Source of the DNA: CAWKKW01 sp963850345
GTDB lineage: Bacteria > Acidobacteriota > Terriglobia > Terriglobales > Acidobacteriaceae
NCBI GenBank assembly: GCA_963850345.1
Contig: CAWKKW010000005.1
Location: forward strand, 806,001-870,000
Reading direction: 5' to 3'
Length of the DNA stretch: 64,000 bases
Each line of letters begins with the position of its first letter. Within the stretch, counting starts at the first letter, position 1. Below the pieces are notes generated by a model. The model was not told the DNA's origin. It saw nothing but the letters and a program-made list of their open reading frames with translations, and made no database searches. The translations under genes and the position numbers were made by a program. Shown here in pieces: positions 1 to 8,412 of this stretch.

Positions 1-2002
1 GATTCGCAGGCTGCTGGCGCGGCACCAGGTGACGGGGCTGCGGATCGACCACGCGGACGGCATGTTCAATCCGCGGCAGTACCTGATTCGACTGCAGCGG
101 CTGGCGATTGCGGCGCTGTGCGCGGGCGAAGACGCGAAAGGGCCAACCGCGCCTACGGGGATTGAACTCAGCATTCGCGAGGCGCTGCGGGGCTATGACT
201 GGTCCAAGAGCCAGGGCCCGCTGTACACGGTGGTGGAGAAGATTTTGGAACCGCGCGAGTCGCTGCCCCGCGAGTGGCCGGTGCGCGGCACCTCGGGCTA
301 CGACTTCGTATATTTCTCGAACGAAATCTTCATCCAGCCGAAGAATGAGAAGCGGTTCAATACGCTGTATGAGAACGTGATGGGTGTCCGTCCCGATCCG
401 GACAAGATTGTGTATCGATCGAAGTTACAAGTGATGCAGACGTCGCTGGCCAGCGAAGTGTATGTGCTGACCAACATTCTGAGCCAGATTGCGGCGGCTA
501 ACCGCCGGGTGCGCGATTTTACCGACAACATTTTGGAGGCGGTGATTCGCGAGACGATCGCCTGCTTCCCGGTGTACCGGACGTATATCGACGATCGCGG
601 AAAGTATACGGAGCATGATCGCACCGTGATCCGGCAGGCGATTGGGCGGGCCAAGCGGCTCAATCCGGAGCTGGATGCTTCGGCGTTTGATTTTCTGAGC
701 AACACGCTGCTGCTGGGCGGCCGCGAGCGCAAAGAGGAGATAGATTCGCTGACTCTCTACTTCGCGCTGAAGTTTCAGCAGTTGACCGGGCCGGTGATGG
801 CGAAGGGCGTAGAAGATACCTCGTTTTATGTCTACAACCGCTTCGTCTCTTCGAATGAAGTGGGCGGATCGATGAAGGCGTTTGGTATCTCGCTGGATAC
901 ATTTCATGCGAGCAACCAGGACCGGCTGAAGAATTCTCCGGATGCAACGTTGACTACGTCGACGCACGACACCAAGCGGAGTGAGGATGTACGGTCGCGG
1001 CTGAACGTGTTGTCAGAGATGCCGGTGGAGTGGGCTTCGCTGGTGCGGCGCTGGCAGCGCATGAATGAGCGGTTCAAGCGGACGCTCGAAGATGGGCGTT
1101 CGGCGCCGGATGCGAACGAAGAGTACCTAATGTATCAGATCATCGTAGGCGCGTGGCCGTGGCAAGAGGGTGCGGATGATCGCAAGAAATACCTGGAACG
1201 GCTGCAACAGTACACGGCCAAGGCGCTCAGCGAGGCCAAGATCAACTTGAGCTGGATCAATCCCGACCCGGCGTACCTGGAGGCGGTGCAGGGATTTCTG
1301 GCAGACATTCTGACGCCGGTTGGGCGGGCGAAGGAGACGCGGTTTGTGGAGTTGCTGATGACTCTGATGCCGGTGTTCCGGCTCTTCGGCGGCATCAACG
1401 CGCTGTCGCAGGTAGTGTTGAAGATTGCGTCGCCGGGAGTGCCCGATTTTTACCAGGGGACGGAGTTGTGGGACCTCAGCCTGGTGGATCCTGATAATCG
1501 TCGCCCGGTCGATTACGAAATACGGACACGGGAGTTGAGCGAGTTGCAAGCGAAGGCGGAGACGCAAGGGCCGCTGGAGGTTTGCCGGGAGCTGTTGGAG
1601 AACTTCGCGGACGGACGGATCAAGTTGTGGACAACGCATCGCGGTCTGGAAACCAGGCATCGGTATCACGAAGTCTTTCGACGCGGCGAGTATCTGCCGC
1701 TGGCGGTAGAGCATGAGAAGCAGCAGCACGCGGTGGTGTTTCTGCGCAGTAAGGCGGGAAGGTCAGTGCTGACAATCGCACCGCGCTTCGCGTGCACGCT
1801 GATGCACTGCAGGGCAAACATGCCGCTGGGCGATGCATGGGGGAATGCCTCGGTGACGCTGCCGGACGGGGTCTCGACTACATTCAATAACGCGTTTACG
1901 GGCGAGACGGTGAGCGCGGACGGGCGCAGGAGCTTGTTGTTGCGGAACGTGCTGGGAAGCTTTCCGGTGGCGATGCTGGTTAGCGAAGAAGCGAAATCGT
2001 AA
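1..2002 (+). CDS. treY: Malto-oligosyltrehalose synthase, 3' part (5' end outside window)
   Basis: This GH13-family enzyme isomerises the reducing-end alpha-1,4 bond of malto-oligosaccharides to alpha-1,1, the first step of the TreY-TreZ trehalose route in the cytoplasm. The frame is open from base 2, so the gene starts before the window; about 666 residues remain of a family that is usually 700-1000 long. Visible family signatures are LRIDHADG (the GH13 segment with the nucleophile Asp) at the left edge, MAKGVEDTSFY followed by NEVGG, STHDTKRSEDVRSRL, and the late VPDFYQGTELWD plus LVDPDNRRPVDY. Together these separate TreY from other GH13 members. The gene converges on malQ, which also handles malto-oligosaccharides. 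Upstream treZ/treX partners would be expected outside the window (inference). Confidence 0.95.
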   Translation, partial: IRRLLARHQVTGLRIDHADGMFNPRQYLIRLQRLAIAALCAGEDAKGPTAPTGIELSIREALRGYDWSKSQGPLYTVVEKILEPRESLPREWPVRGTSGYDFVYFSNEIFIQPKNEKRFNTLYENVMGVRPDPDKIVYRSKLQVMQTSLASEVYVLTNILSQIAAANRRVRDFTDNILEAVIRETIACFPVYRTYIDDRGKYTEHDRTVIRQAIGRAKRLNPELDASAFDFLSNTLLLGGRERKEEIDSLTLYFALKFQQLTGPVMAKGVEDTSFYVYNRFVSSNEVGGSMKAFGISLDTFHASNQDRLKNSPDATLTTSTHDTKRSEDVRSRLNVLSEMPVEWASLVRRWQRMNERFKRTLEDGRSAPDANEEYLMYQIIVGAWPWQEGADDRKKYLERLQQYTAKALSEAKINLSWINPDPAYLEAVQGFLADILTPVGRAKETRFVELLMTLMPVFRLFGGINALSQVVLKIASPGVPDFYQGTELWDLSLVDPDNRRPVDYEIRTRELSELQAKAETQGPLEVCRELLENFADGRIKLWTTHRGLETRHRYHEVFRRGEYLPLAVEHEKQQHAVVFLRSKAGRSVLTIAPRFACTLMHCRANMPLGDAWGNASVTLPDGVSTTFNNAFTGETVSADGRRSLLLRNVLGSFPVAMLVSEEAKS

Positions 2003-2040
2003 TCAGGGCGTCAATTGAGTTATTCGGTCGAGTCACCAAG

Positions 2041-2072
2041 GGGCGGAGTTAGTAAGTCGACTAACTCTGCCC
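2041..2072. terminator. Convergent hairpin between treY and malQ
   Basis: Two 13-base arms at 2041-2053 and 2060-2072 pair with one mismatch around a six-base loop. The right arm overlaps the malQ stop codon (2061-2063). The position between two converging genes fits a shared bidirectional terminator, but no good U-tract is seen on either side. Confidence 0.5.
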
Positions 2073-3584
2073 TTCAGCGTTTTCAGGTGGGATGCGGTCG
2101 CGGTCCGTGACTTCGGTGAGCGCCGCCAGCTTGCCGGCGAGGACCGGCGTCAGCAGCCCGTCGGGACAGCGCCAGGCCCAATTATCCCCGGAGCTTGAGG
2201 GCACATTCATGCGAGCTTCGCTGCCGAGCTGCAGAATGTCCTGCACGGGGAAGAGCGCGACATCGGCGACAGAGGTAGCGGCTGCGCGGATGAGGGCCCA
2301 GACTACGTCCGATTCTTCTGGATTGAGATAGAGGCGGACGGCGAGCTTCTCTTCGGGGGTGGCGCCGTTGTCCCACCAGCCACGGGTGGTGTCGTTATCG
2401 TGGGTTCCGGTATAGACGACCGAATTGGTTACGAATCGGTGCGGCAGGTAGTTGTGCGCGCCGCGATTGGAAAAGCCGAACTGTAGGATTCGCATGCCGG
2501 GGAGTTGAAACTGTTCCCGCAAGGCGTCGACTTCCGGAGTGATGAGGCCTAGATCTTCCGCGATGAAGGGCAGGTCGCCGAGCACTTCGCGGAGACGGGA
2601 GAACAGTGCGGCTCCGGGAGCCTTGATCCAGGTGCCGTTGACGGCGGTGTCGTCTTCGCCGGGGATAGACCAGTAGGCTTCGAAGCCGCGGAAGTGATCG
2701 AGGCGGATGACATCGTAGAGAAAACGAGCGCGGCGAATGCGATCGACCCACCAGTCAAAGCCGCGCTGTTCCAGGGCCTTCCAATCATAGAGCGGATTGC
2801 CCCATCGCTGGCCGGTGGCGCTGAAGTAGTCAGGCGGAACGCCGGAGACGCGGGTGGGCGAGAGGTCCTGGTTGAGCTCGAAGATTTCGGGATGGGTCCA
2901 AACGTCGGCACTGTCATAGCTGACGAAGATGGCAACGTCTCCGATGAATTGGATGTCGCGCTCGGCGCAGTAGCGGCGCAGCGCGGTCCATTGCATATCG
3001 AAGGCAAACTGCAGGATCTTCTCAATGGTGAGCGCTTCAGAGTTCTCGGTATGGAAGCGCTTCATTGCCTCCGGCTGACGGCGAGCGAACTCCGCGGGCC
3101 AGTTGTTCCAGGAACTTGCGTGATGAAGGCGGCGCACCACGCAGTAGTCGGCGTAGTCGTCGAGCCAGGATGCGTTGTCGCGGCAGAACTGCTCGAAGTG
3201 ATCCCACTGTTCGGCCGTGTGCTGATGAAGAAAATTGCGGGCGGCTTCATAGAGCACGGGCTGTTTCTTTTCGACCACGTCGCCGAAGTTGACAGCACCC
3301 GCATGGCCGGGCAGGCCAGCGATGCGATCGGGAGCGAGCCAGCCCCACTCAACGAGAACTTCGAGACTCAGCAACCAGGGGCTGCCGGCAAATGCCGAGA
3401 TGCCGGAGTAGGGGCTGTTGCCATAGCCGGTAGGGCCGAGGGGCAAAACCTGCCACATGCGTTGCTTGGCAGCGGCGAGAAAGTCGGCGAACGCATACGC
3501 GGCGGGACCCATGTCTCCGATGCCACCGTACGAGGGCAGAGAACTAATGTGCAGCAATAATCCAGAGGAACGCTCAAAGGGCAT
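2061..3584 (-). CDS. malQ: 4-alpha-glucanotransferase (amylomaltase)
   Basis: MalQ (GH77) moves maltosyl and longer glucan units between malto-oligosaccharides in the cytoplasm. At about 507 residues it matches the short bacterial type. Visible family motifs are GLLLHISSLPS near the N-terminus, LPLGPTGYGNSPYSG, YDVIRLDHFRGFEAYW (nucleophile Asp region), PFIAEDLGLITPEV (acid/base Glu region) and YTGTHDNDTTRGWW. The frame is open up to 3653, but that extension would run through the ppiD terminator hairpin and has no family similarity, so I start at MPFERSSG (3584). No strong Shine-Dalgarno is visible there. It lies downstream of ppiD on the same strand but is separated by a terminator. Confidence 0.95.
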   Translation of the reverse strand: MPFERSSGLLLHISSLPSYGGIGDMGPAAYAFADFLAAAKQRMWQVLPLGPTGYGNSPYSGISAFAGSPWLLSLEVLVEWGWLAPDRIAGLPGHAGAVNFGDVVEKKQPVLYEAARNFLHQHTAEQWDHFEQFCRDNASWLDDYADYCVVRRLHHASSWNNWPAEFARRQPEAMKRFHTENSEALTIEKILQFAFDMQWTALRRYCAERDIQFIGDVAIFVSYDSADVWTHPEIFELNQDLSPTRVSGVPPDYFSATGQRWGNPLYDWKALEQRGFDWWVDRIRRARFLYDVIRLDHFRGFEAYWSIPGEDDTAVNGTWIKAPGAALFSRLREVLGDLPFIAEDLGLITPEVDALREQFQLPGMRILQFGFSNRGAHNYLPHRFVTNSVVYTGTHDNDTTRGWWDNGATPEEKLAVRLYLNPEESDVVWALIRAAATSVADVALFPVQDILQLGSEARMNVPSSSGDNWAWRCPDGLLTPVLAGKLAALTEVTDRDRIPPENAEGQS

Positions 3585-3623
3585 GAAAGATAGATTCCGC
3601 GCAGGCGTTGGGAGGTAAGAAAA

Positions 3624-3658
3624 GGCCCGTGCTTTGAATGATTCCAAAAACACGGGCC
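3624..3658 (-). terminator. Rho-independent terminator after the PpiD-like gene
   Basis: On the minus strand GGCCCGTG (3658-3651) pairs perfectly with CACGGGCC (3631-3624). The loop can extend the stem (TTTG/CAAA region), and TTTTC follows directly. It sits 32 bases after the foldase stop codon, which supports termination there and argues against the longest possible malQ start. Confidence 0.75.
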
Positions 3659-3689
3659 CCGGTTGCTTTGCTGGTCTTGAGAACGACCG

Positions 3690-5669
3690 TTAGCTAGGCG
3701 TGTTGTCCTGCTGGAGAGGCGATTGCGGGCGGCTGTTCACGCGAATGCGCTTCTCTTTTTCGTAACGGCCGACGAGGCTGGTAGTGAAGACGGCGAACAT
3801 CTCTTCGCGGCGCTGATCGAGAACGGCTTCGCGGGTCTGATCGAAGTTCTTCGCGATGTCGTCGGCGGTCGGTTCGTGCTTCTCAAGCAGCTTGGCGACG
3901 ACGCCGGTGCGGCCGGTGTTGATGACGCCGCTGGTCTGGCCGACGTTGAGTGTGAAGAGTTGGGGCGCGGCGGTCGCGAGCGAACCGATGTCGGGTACCT
4001 GACCGTCTTTGCCGACCAGATCGCTGGTCTTGATGGTGGCGCCGACTTCCTTGGCCGCTTTCTCCAGATCGGTTCCGGCCTTAACCTTGTCAGCCAGCTG
4101 GTTGGCTTTGCTGAGCAGGAGCTGGGGCAATTGCTGTTCGCGATAGTCCGCGAGCAGGTGGCTCTTGTACTCCTCAAACGTGGGCGCATGCGCGGGCTTG
4201 GAATCGGCTACCTGGAAGACGGCAAAGCCTTCGCCGGTCGAGACGACCTGCGGCGCAGTGCCGGGCTTGGTGGCGAACGCCTGGGCGAGCAGCTTAGACG
4301 CATCGGCGAGCCCGGGGATAATGCCCCCCTGCTGGACGTAGTCGGTGGTGGTGAGCTGCAGGTGGTGGGCTTCGGCAGCTTTCGCGAGGCCGGACTTCTG
4401 CGCCTCGGCAGCGAGTTGGCCAGCAAAGCTCTGTTCCTGCTGCGCTTCCTTCTGGCGGGTCAGGTTAGCGACGATGAGAGGCTTCACTTCGTCGAGCGGC
4501 TTGAGGTGGGCGGTCTGCTTCTCTTCGACCTGGAGAATGTGGTAGCCGAACTTGGTGCGAACGAGATCGGAGGTCTGGCCGGGCTGCAGAGTGAAGGCTG
4601 CCTTGTCGAATTCGGGGACGGTGGCTCCCCGCTTCAGGAAGCCCAATTCCCCGCCCTGATCTTTGCTGCCGGGGTCATCGGAGTTCTTCTTGGCAAGCTC
4701 GGCGAAGTTGCCGCCGGACCGGATCTGCTTGAGGACGTCCTGCGCCTTCTGGCGAGCGGCGGCGTCCGCTTTCGCGTCTGCATTGGGGTCGACCTTGACG
4801 AGAATATGGCGGACCTTGACCTGATCTTCGACGCGGAATTCCTGCTGATGCTGGTTGTAGTACTGCTGAACGTCAGCGTCGGTGACCTGGGGCGCGCCGC
4901 CGGGCAGCGTTCCCTGGCTGAGGGAGACGTACTGAATCTTGCGCGTCTCGGGAATGGCGGTGGCGTAGCGTCCGGCAGACTGGCGGAAGAACATCTCCAA
5001 GTCAGCGTCGGTGGGATTGATCTGCTTACTTAGATCGTCGGTGCTGAGCACGGCGTACTGGAACTTGATCTTGGTGGCCTGATCTTTGAAGGATTGGCGA
5101 ATCTCGTTGTCAGAGACGGTGGCGCCTCCAGTCACGAAGGCTTTGAGGCGATTCTGCTCGAGTTCCTGCTTGAGCTCATCTTCAAAGGTCTTGCGCGAGA
5201 TACCGAACTGGTCCTGAATCAGCTCCGCGTAGCGAGAGTCGCCGATGTATTGGCCGCCGGGAAAGAGCACCTGGCCGAACATGCCGGTATGGAGGAAACG
5301 GCGAAGATCCTCATCGGTGACCTGGAGGCCAAGCCGGTCCGCTTCCTGGAGGATGACGGCTTGTTGAATGAGGCCCTGGCCGACGCGCTGCATGACGAAA
5401 GGCATGGCCATTTCCGGCAAGTGCTGGCGCTGGAGCATCTGCATTGCGGTCTGTTGCACGCGGGCGGTAGGGATCTCAGTCGATGCGACACCGAAGTAGC
5501 GACCCATGAGCCCGCTGCCGCGAACGGTGGCGTAGGTATCGGCTCCGCCTGCTGAATCCTGGAAGATGCCGGGGACCAGCGTGATGACCATGGTGATACA
5601 GGCTACCGAGATGATGACGACAAAGATCGCTTTGACGACACGGTTGTCTTTCTGAAGGAAGCGGATCAT
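3690..5669 (-). CDS. PpiD/SurA-like membrane-anchored peptidyl-prolyl isomerase
   Basis: A periplasmic folding factor held in the inner membrane. The N-terminus MIRFLQKDNR is followed by one membrane span at about residues 12-32 and then a SurA_N-type helical region (about 45-240). A parvulin PpiC domain follows (about 284-385), with the family signatures VRHILVKV, FAELAKKNSDDPGSKDQGGELGF and FGYHILQVEE. The remaining C-terminal part (about 390-640) resembles the second substrate-binding half of PpiD. Length (659) and single N-terminal anchor match PpiD rather than soluble SurA. It stands alone, with a terminator behind it and about 230 bases in front. Confidence 0.88.
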   Translation of the reverse strand: MIRFLQKDNRVVKAIFVVIISVACITMVITLVPGIFQDSAGGADTYATVRGSGLMGRYFGVASTEIPTARVQQTAMQMLQRQHLPEMAMPFVMQRVGQGLIQQAVILQEADRLGLQVTDEDLRRFLHTGMFGQVLFPGGQYIGDSRYAELIQDQFGISRKTFEDELKQELEQNRLKAFVTGGATVSDNEIRQSFKDQATKIKFQYAVLSTDDLSKQINPTDADLEMFFRQSAGRYATAIPETRKIQYVSLSQGTLPGGAPQVTDADVQQYYNQHQQEFRVEDQVKVRHILVKVDPNADAKADAAARQKAQDVLKQIRSGGNFAELAKKNSDDPGSKDQGGELGFLKRGATVPEFDKAAFTLQPGQTSDLVRTKFGYHILQVEEKQTAHLKPLDEVKPLIVANLTRQKEAQQEQSFAGQLAAEAQKSGLAKAAEAHHLQLTTTDYVQQGGIIPGLADASKLLAQAFATKPGTAPQVVSTGEGFAVFQVADSKPAHAPTFEEYKSHLLADYREQQLPQLLLSKANQLADKVKAGTDLEKAAKEVGATIKTSDLVGKDGQVPDIGSLATAAPQLFTLNVGQTSGVINTGRTGVVAKLLEKHEPTADDIAKNFDQTREAVLDQRREEMFAVFTTSLVGRYEKEKRIRVNSRPQSPLQQDNTPS

Positions 5670-5830
5670 GAGTGAAGTACGACCTTTATTCTGCGTGCTC
5701 CCCGGCCGGTCAGCGTGCGCGTGAACGGGCCCTGGAGGGACGAAAATCTCCTGGTTTGGTCAGGATGCTCTCGACAGTATAAATCAGGTGTGCAGAGGGA
5801 TGGGTACTCGAACGTGGGGGATGGGGAAGG

Positions 5831-5865
5831 AAACGGGGTGAGCCCGGGTTGAGCTCACCCCGTTT
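5831..5865 (-). terminator. Terminator after the BON-domain gene
   Basis: Arms 5831-5843 and 5853-5865 are perfectly complementary over 13 bases (AAACGGGGTGAGC and its complement) around a nine-base loop. On the minus strand the stem is followed by TTTCCTTCC. It lies 35 bases past the stop of the BON-domain gene. Confidence 0.8.
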
Positions 5866-5899
5866 GGGTTTGCAGATCGGGGACGGGAGTCAGTCTCGG

Positions 5900-7396
5900 T
5901 TACCAGCCATAGCCGTAGTAGTAGCCACGGCGGTAGGGATAGCCGTAGCGGTAGTAGTAGGGCGGCGGAGGCGGCGGATAGTAGGGGTACATGGCGCGCT
6001 GCTGGAGCCGCGGCCGCGGAGGCTGATTGGCCATGGCCAGACGCTGGGCTTCCTGGGGCGAGACCGGCGTGACGGTCACGGGCCCTGCGAGGTGAAAGTT
6101 GATGACCGCTTCGGCAGGGATGATGAGGCGGGGGCCCGAGGTGGCGGCCGAAGCGGCTGCTCCAGTGGCGCCGCCTGCGACGGCTCCGACCGCGGCACCG
6201 GGTCCGCGGCCGACTGCGCCTCCGATGATCGCGCCGATGGCTGCGCCTCCGATGGTGTTTTCAGCGGAGTAGGCGCCCTTGCCGGGGCCCTGCGTGGACC
6301 ACGTATCGGTGTCGAGCGCGTAGGTGCGGCCTTCCAGGTTCAATGACTTGAGCTGCAGAGCGATGGCCGAGCTTCCCTTGAGGCCGTTGGGTGTGCGGGC
6401 GTCAACGACGACGCCGTCGAGGGTAGCGCCGCGGGGAATGGCGAGCATGCCGCCGGAATAGATGTCGCTCGCAGCGGTGACTTCAAACATGTCGCCGGGC
6501 TGCAATCTGCGGGTATCGAGCGTCTCGCTGGAGCGAACGCGGAGCAGGGTTCCGGCTGGAATGGTGACCGGAGTGCCGTTGTAGGCCGGTTGAGGATAGT
6601 TCCCGCGATTGTCGTCACGGTCATAGGGCCGCTGCGGCGGCGCGGGGTAGCGGTTGTCGGCCTGGGTGTCGCCGGGGTAGCGGTTGTCTTGCGGATAGCG
6701 GCCGTCGGGATAGCGATTGTCCTGCGGATAGCGGTTGTTCTGCGGGTATTGCCTGTCGTCAGGATAACGATTGGACGGATAGGCCGGGGGCGGTGCCGGA
6801 TACTGCTGGGCGCGCTGATCGGGAGGCGGAGGCGCCTGCTGCTGATCCTGATACGGGGGACCTTGCTGCTGGTCGTTCTGGGATTGCTGCGCCTGCTGAT
6901 CGTTCTGGGATTGCTGATCGTTTTGGTCGTTTTGGGATTGCCGCGCCGGCGGGTCGGCCTGGGGTTGCTGATTCTGCTCCTGCGGGTCCGCCTGAGCTTG
7001 CTGGTTCTGATCCTGTGCGGGCTCGGTCGAAGCAGCGTCTCCAATTCTAAGGTTGTTGTTCACGGAGCGGACTCCGTTGACCCGGCTAACCACGGATTCG
7101 GCCAACTCCTTGGAGCTGGTGTCGCTGACCGATCCGGAGAGCGTGACATCGCCATCGATGGTCGCGGCGGTGATGTGTTGACCCTTGAGCGCTGCCGAAG
7201 TGGTAATCGCGTAGGCTACGTCGGATTGAATGTCGCCGTCAGAGCGGCCCGATGCGGGGACCGTGCTCGCGGGAGCATCCTGCTGAATGGCCGCCCCGGC
7301 AGCCACGGGTCCGCCCAACGAGAGGGCCAGGCAGAGGGCCACAGGACCTGCCAAGTGTGTAGCAAATGGAACCGGGAGTAGTTGCTTAATCTTCAT
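5900..7396 (-). CDS. Secreted BON-domain protein with Q/N- and YP-rich linker and glycine-zipper C-terminus
   Basis: A predicted exported protein of 498 residues with no assignable reaction. In order: signal peptide (about 1-36, ending AAGAA), one BON domain (about 55-118, containing DGDVTLSGSVSD and VNGVRSVNNNL), a Q/N/D-rich stretch (about 125-190, repeated QSQNDQ), proline-rich and RYP-repeat sequence (about 190-275, repeated RYPQDN), a beta-rich domain (about 276-370), a glycine-zipper-like segment (about 380-420, GGAAIGAIIGGAVG), and a tail rich in P, Y, G and R. I start at 7396 because AGGTGG lies eight bases upstream and a signal peptide begins there; the upstream in-frame extension lacks both. 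BON domains usually bind envelope or lipid surfaces, and glycine zippers often pack in membranes. The cell-envelope location is inference. Confidence 0.8.
   Translation of the reverse strand: MKIKQLLPVPFATHLAGPVALCLALSLGGPVAAGAAIQQDAPASTVPASGRSDGDIQSDVAYAITTSAALKGQHITAATIDGDVTLSGSVSDTSSKELAESVVSRVNGVRSVNNNLRIGDAASTEPAQDQNQQAQADPQEQNQQPQADPPARQSQNDQNDQQSQNDQQAQQSQNDQQQGPPYQDQQQAPPPPDQRAQQYPAPPPAYPSNRYPDDRQYPQNNRYPQDNRYPDGRYPQDNRYPGDTQADNRYPAPPQRPYDRDDNRGNYPQPAYNGTPVTIPAGTLLRVRSSETLDTRRLQPGDMFEVTAASDIYSGGMLAIPRGATLDGVVVDARTPNGLKGSSAIALQLKSLNLEGRTYALDTDTWSTQGPGKGAYSAENTIGGAAIGAIIGGAVGRGPGAAVGAVAGGATGAAASAATSGPRLIIPAEAVINFHLAGPVTVTPVSPQEAQRLAMANQPPRPRLQQRAMYPYYPPPPPPYYYRYGYPYRRGYYYGYGW
6572..7036 (-). 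repeat. Low-complexity coding repeats inside the BON gene
   Basis: The DNA encodes imperfect tandem units of QSQNDQ type and then of RYP(Q/D)DN type. Both are visible as near-identical short stretches on the minus strand (for example around 6660-6775 and 6860-6950). Such repeats can change copy number by slippage. Confidence 0.7.
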
Positions 7397-7531
7397 TGAG
7401 GTTTCCACCTGTGGTGCTTCGAATGCGGCTCGTTTCTCGTTCACGGACGCGAGCCGGTAGCGAAGCGTCATGGATATAGACACTCCAGCCCACAGAAAGT
7501 TGCGAGTGGCAGGAACGTTGGCATTGCCGTT

Positions 7532-8392
7532 TCAGCGGGTGGCCGGGACAACTTTGAGTTCCTGTTCCCACGGCGGCAGACGAAAGCCGAAGGCGGCGGC
7601 GAACTTGTCATTCGATAGGACAGAGTTTTTGGGACGCTGCGCCGGCGTGGGAAATTGATCGGTGGTGATGGGAGTGACCTGGGGCGGAGTTTCGAGCCCG
7701 GCCTGCTGCACGATCGCCTGGGCGAATCCGTGCCACGAGGTGCTGCCTGCGGCGGTCATGTGGTAGATGCCGGTGGGAAAGGAAGAGGATTCGCGGTTTT
7801 GGTGGATGAGGCGCAGCGCGGCGCCGGCGATGGCGCGGGCGGAGGTGGGCGCGCCGATCTGATCGGAGACGACGCGGAGTTCGGGACGTTCGTGGGCGAG
7901 GCGCAGCATGGTAAGCAGGAAATTTTTGCCGTGCAGACTGTAGACCCAGCTGGTGCGCAGGATGAGTGCGCGGGCACCGGTCGAGAGAATGGCCTGTTCG
8001 CCCTCGGCTTTGGAGGCACCGTAGACGCCGAGCGGCCGGGTCGGGTCGGTCTCCGTGTAGGGGCCGGGCTTGGTTCCGTCGAATACGTAATCGGTGGAGA
8101 AATGAATCAGCATGGAGCCGAGGCGGGCTGCCTCTTCGGCGATAGCGGCGGGGGCGGCGGCGTTGACGGTGAAGCACAGGTCGCGTTCTTTTTCGGCAAG
8201 GTCGACGGCCGTGTAGGCGCCCGCGTTCACGATGACGTCGGGGCGGCGGGTGGAAATGTAACTGCGCAAGAGAGGAATGTTGCTCAGGTCGAACTCTTCG
8301 CGAGAGGGAGCGAGAATCTCCGTGCCGGCGAGATCGAGCTTCTGAAATTCAGTGCCGACCTGGCCGCGAGCTCCCGTTAACAAAATGCGCAT
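7532..8392 (-). CDS. rfbD: dTDP-4-dehydrorhamnose reductase
   Basis: RmlD/RfbD reduces dTDP-4-keto-L-rhamnose to dTDP-L-rhamnose, the last step of the rhamnose donor pathway. The 286-residue protein begins MRILLTGARGQVG (NAD(P)-binding loop). It has FDLSN, STDYVFDG (about 99-106) and the SDR catalytic pair in YGASK (Tyr124, Lys128). The start at 8392 is preceded by AGGGAGA at good spacing; longer in-frame extension lacks homology. RmlA, RmlB and RmlC are not in this window, so they must lie elsewhere, or the enzyme acts on another 4-keto sugar. It follows the phosphohexomutase gene by 20 bases and probably shares its transcript. Confidence 0.93.
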   Translation of the reverse strand: MRILLTGARGQVGTEFQKLDLAGTEILAPSREEFDLSNIPLLRSYISTRRPDVIVNAGAYTAVDLAEKERDLCFTVNAAAPAAIAEEAARLGSMLIHFSTDYVFDGTKPGPYTETDPTRPLGVYGASKAEGEQAILSTGARALILRTSWVYSLHGKNFLLTMLRLAHERPELRVVSDQIGAPTSARAIAGAALRLIHQNRESSSFPTGIYHMTAAGSTSWHGFAQAIVQQAGLETPPQVTPITTDQFPTPAQRPKNSVLSNDKFAAAFGFRLPPWEQELKVVPATR

Positions 8393-8412
8393 GAGTGCTG
8401 TCTCCCTTGAGT

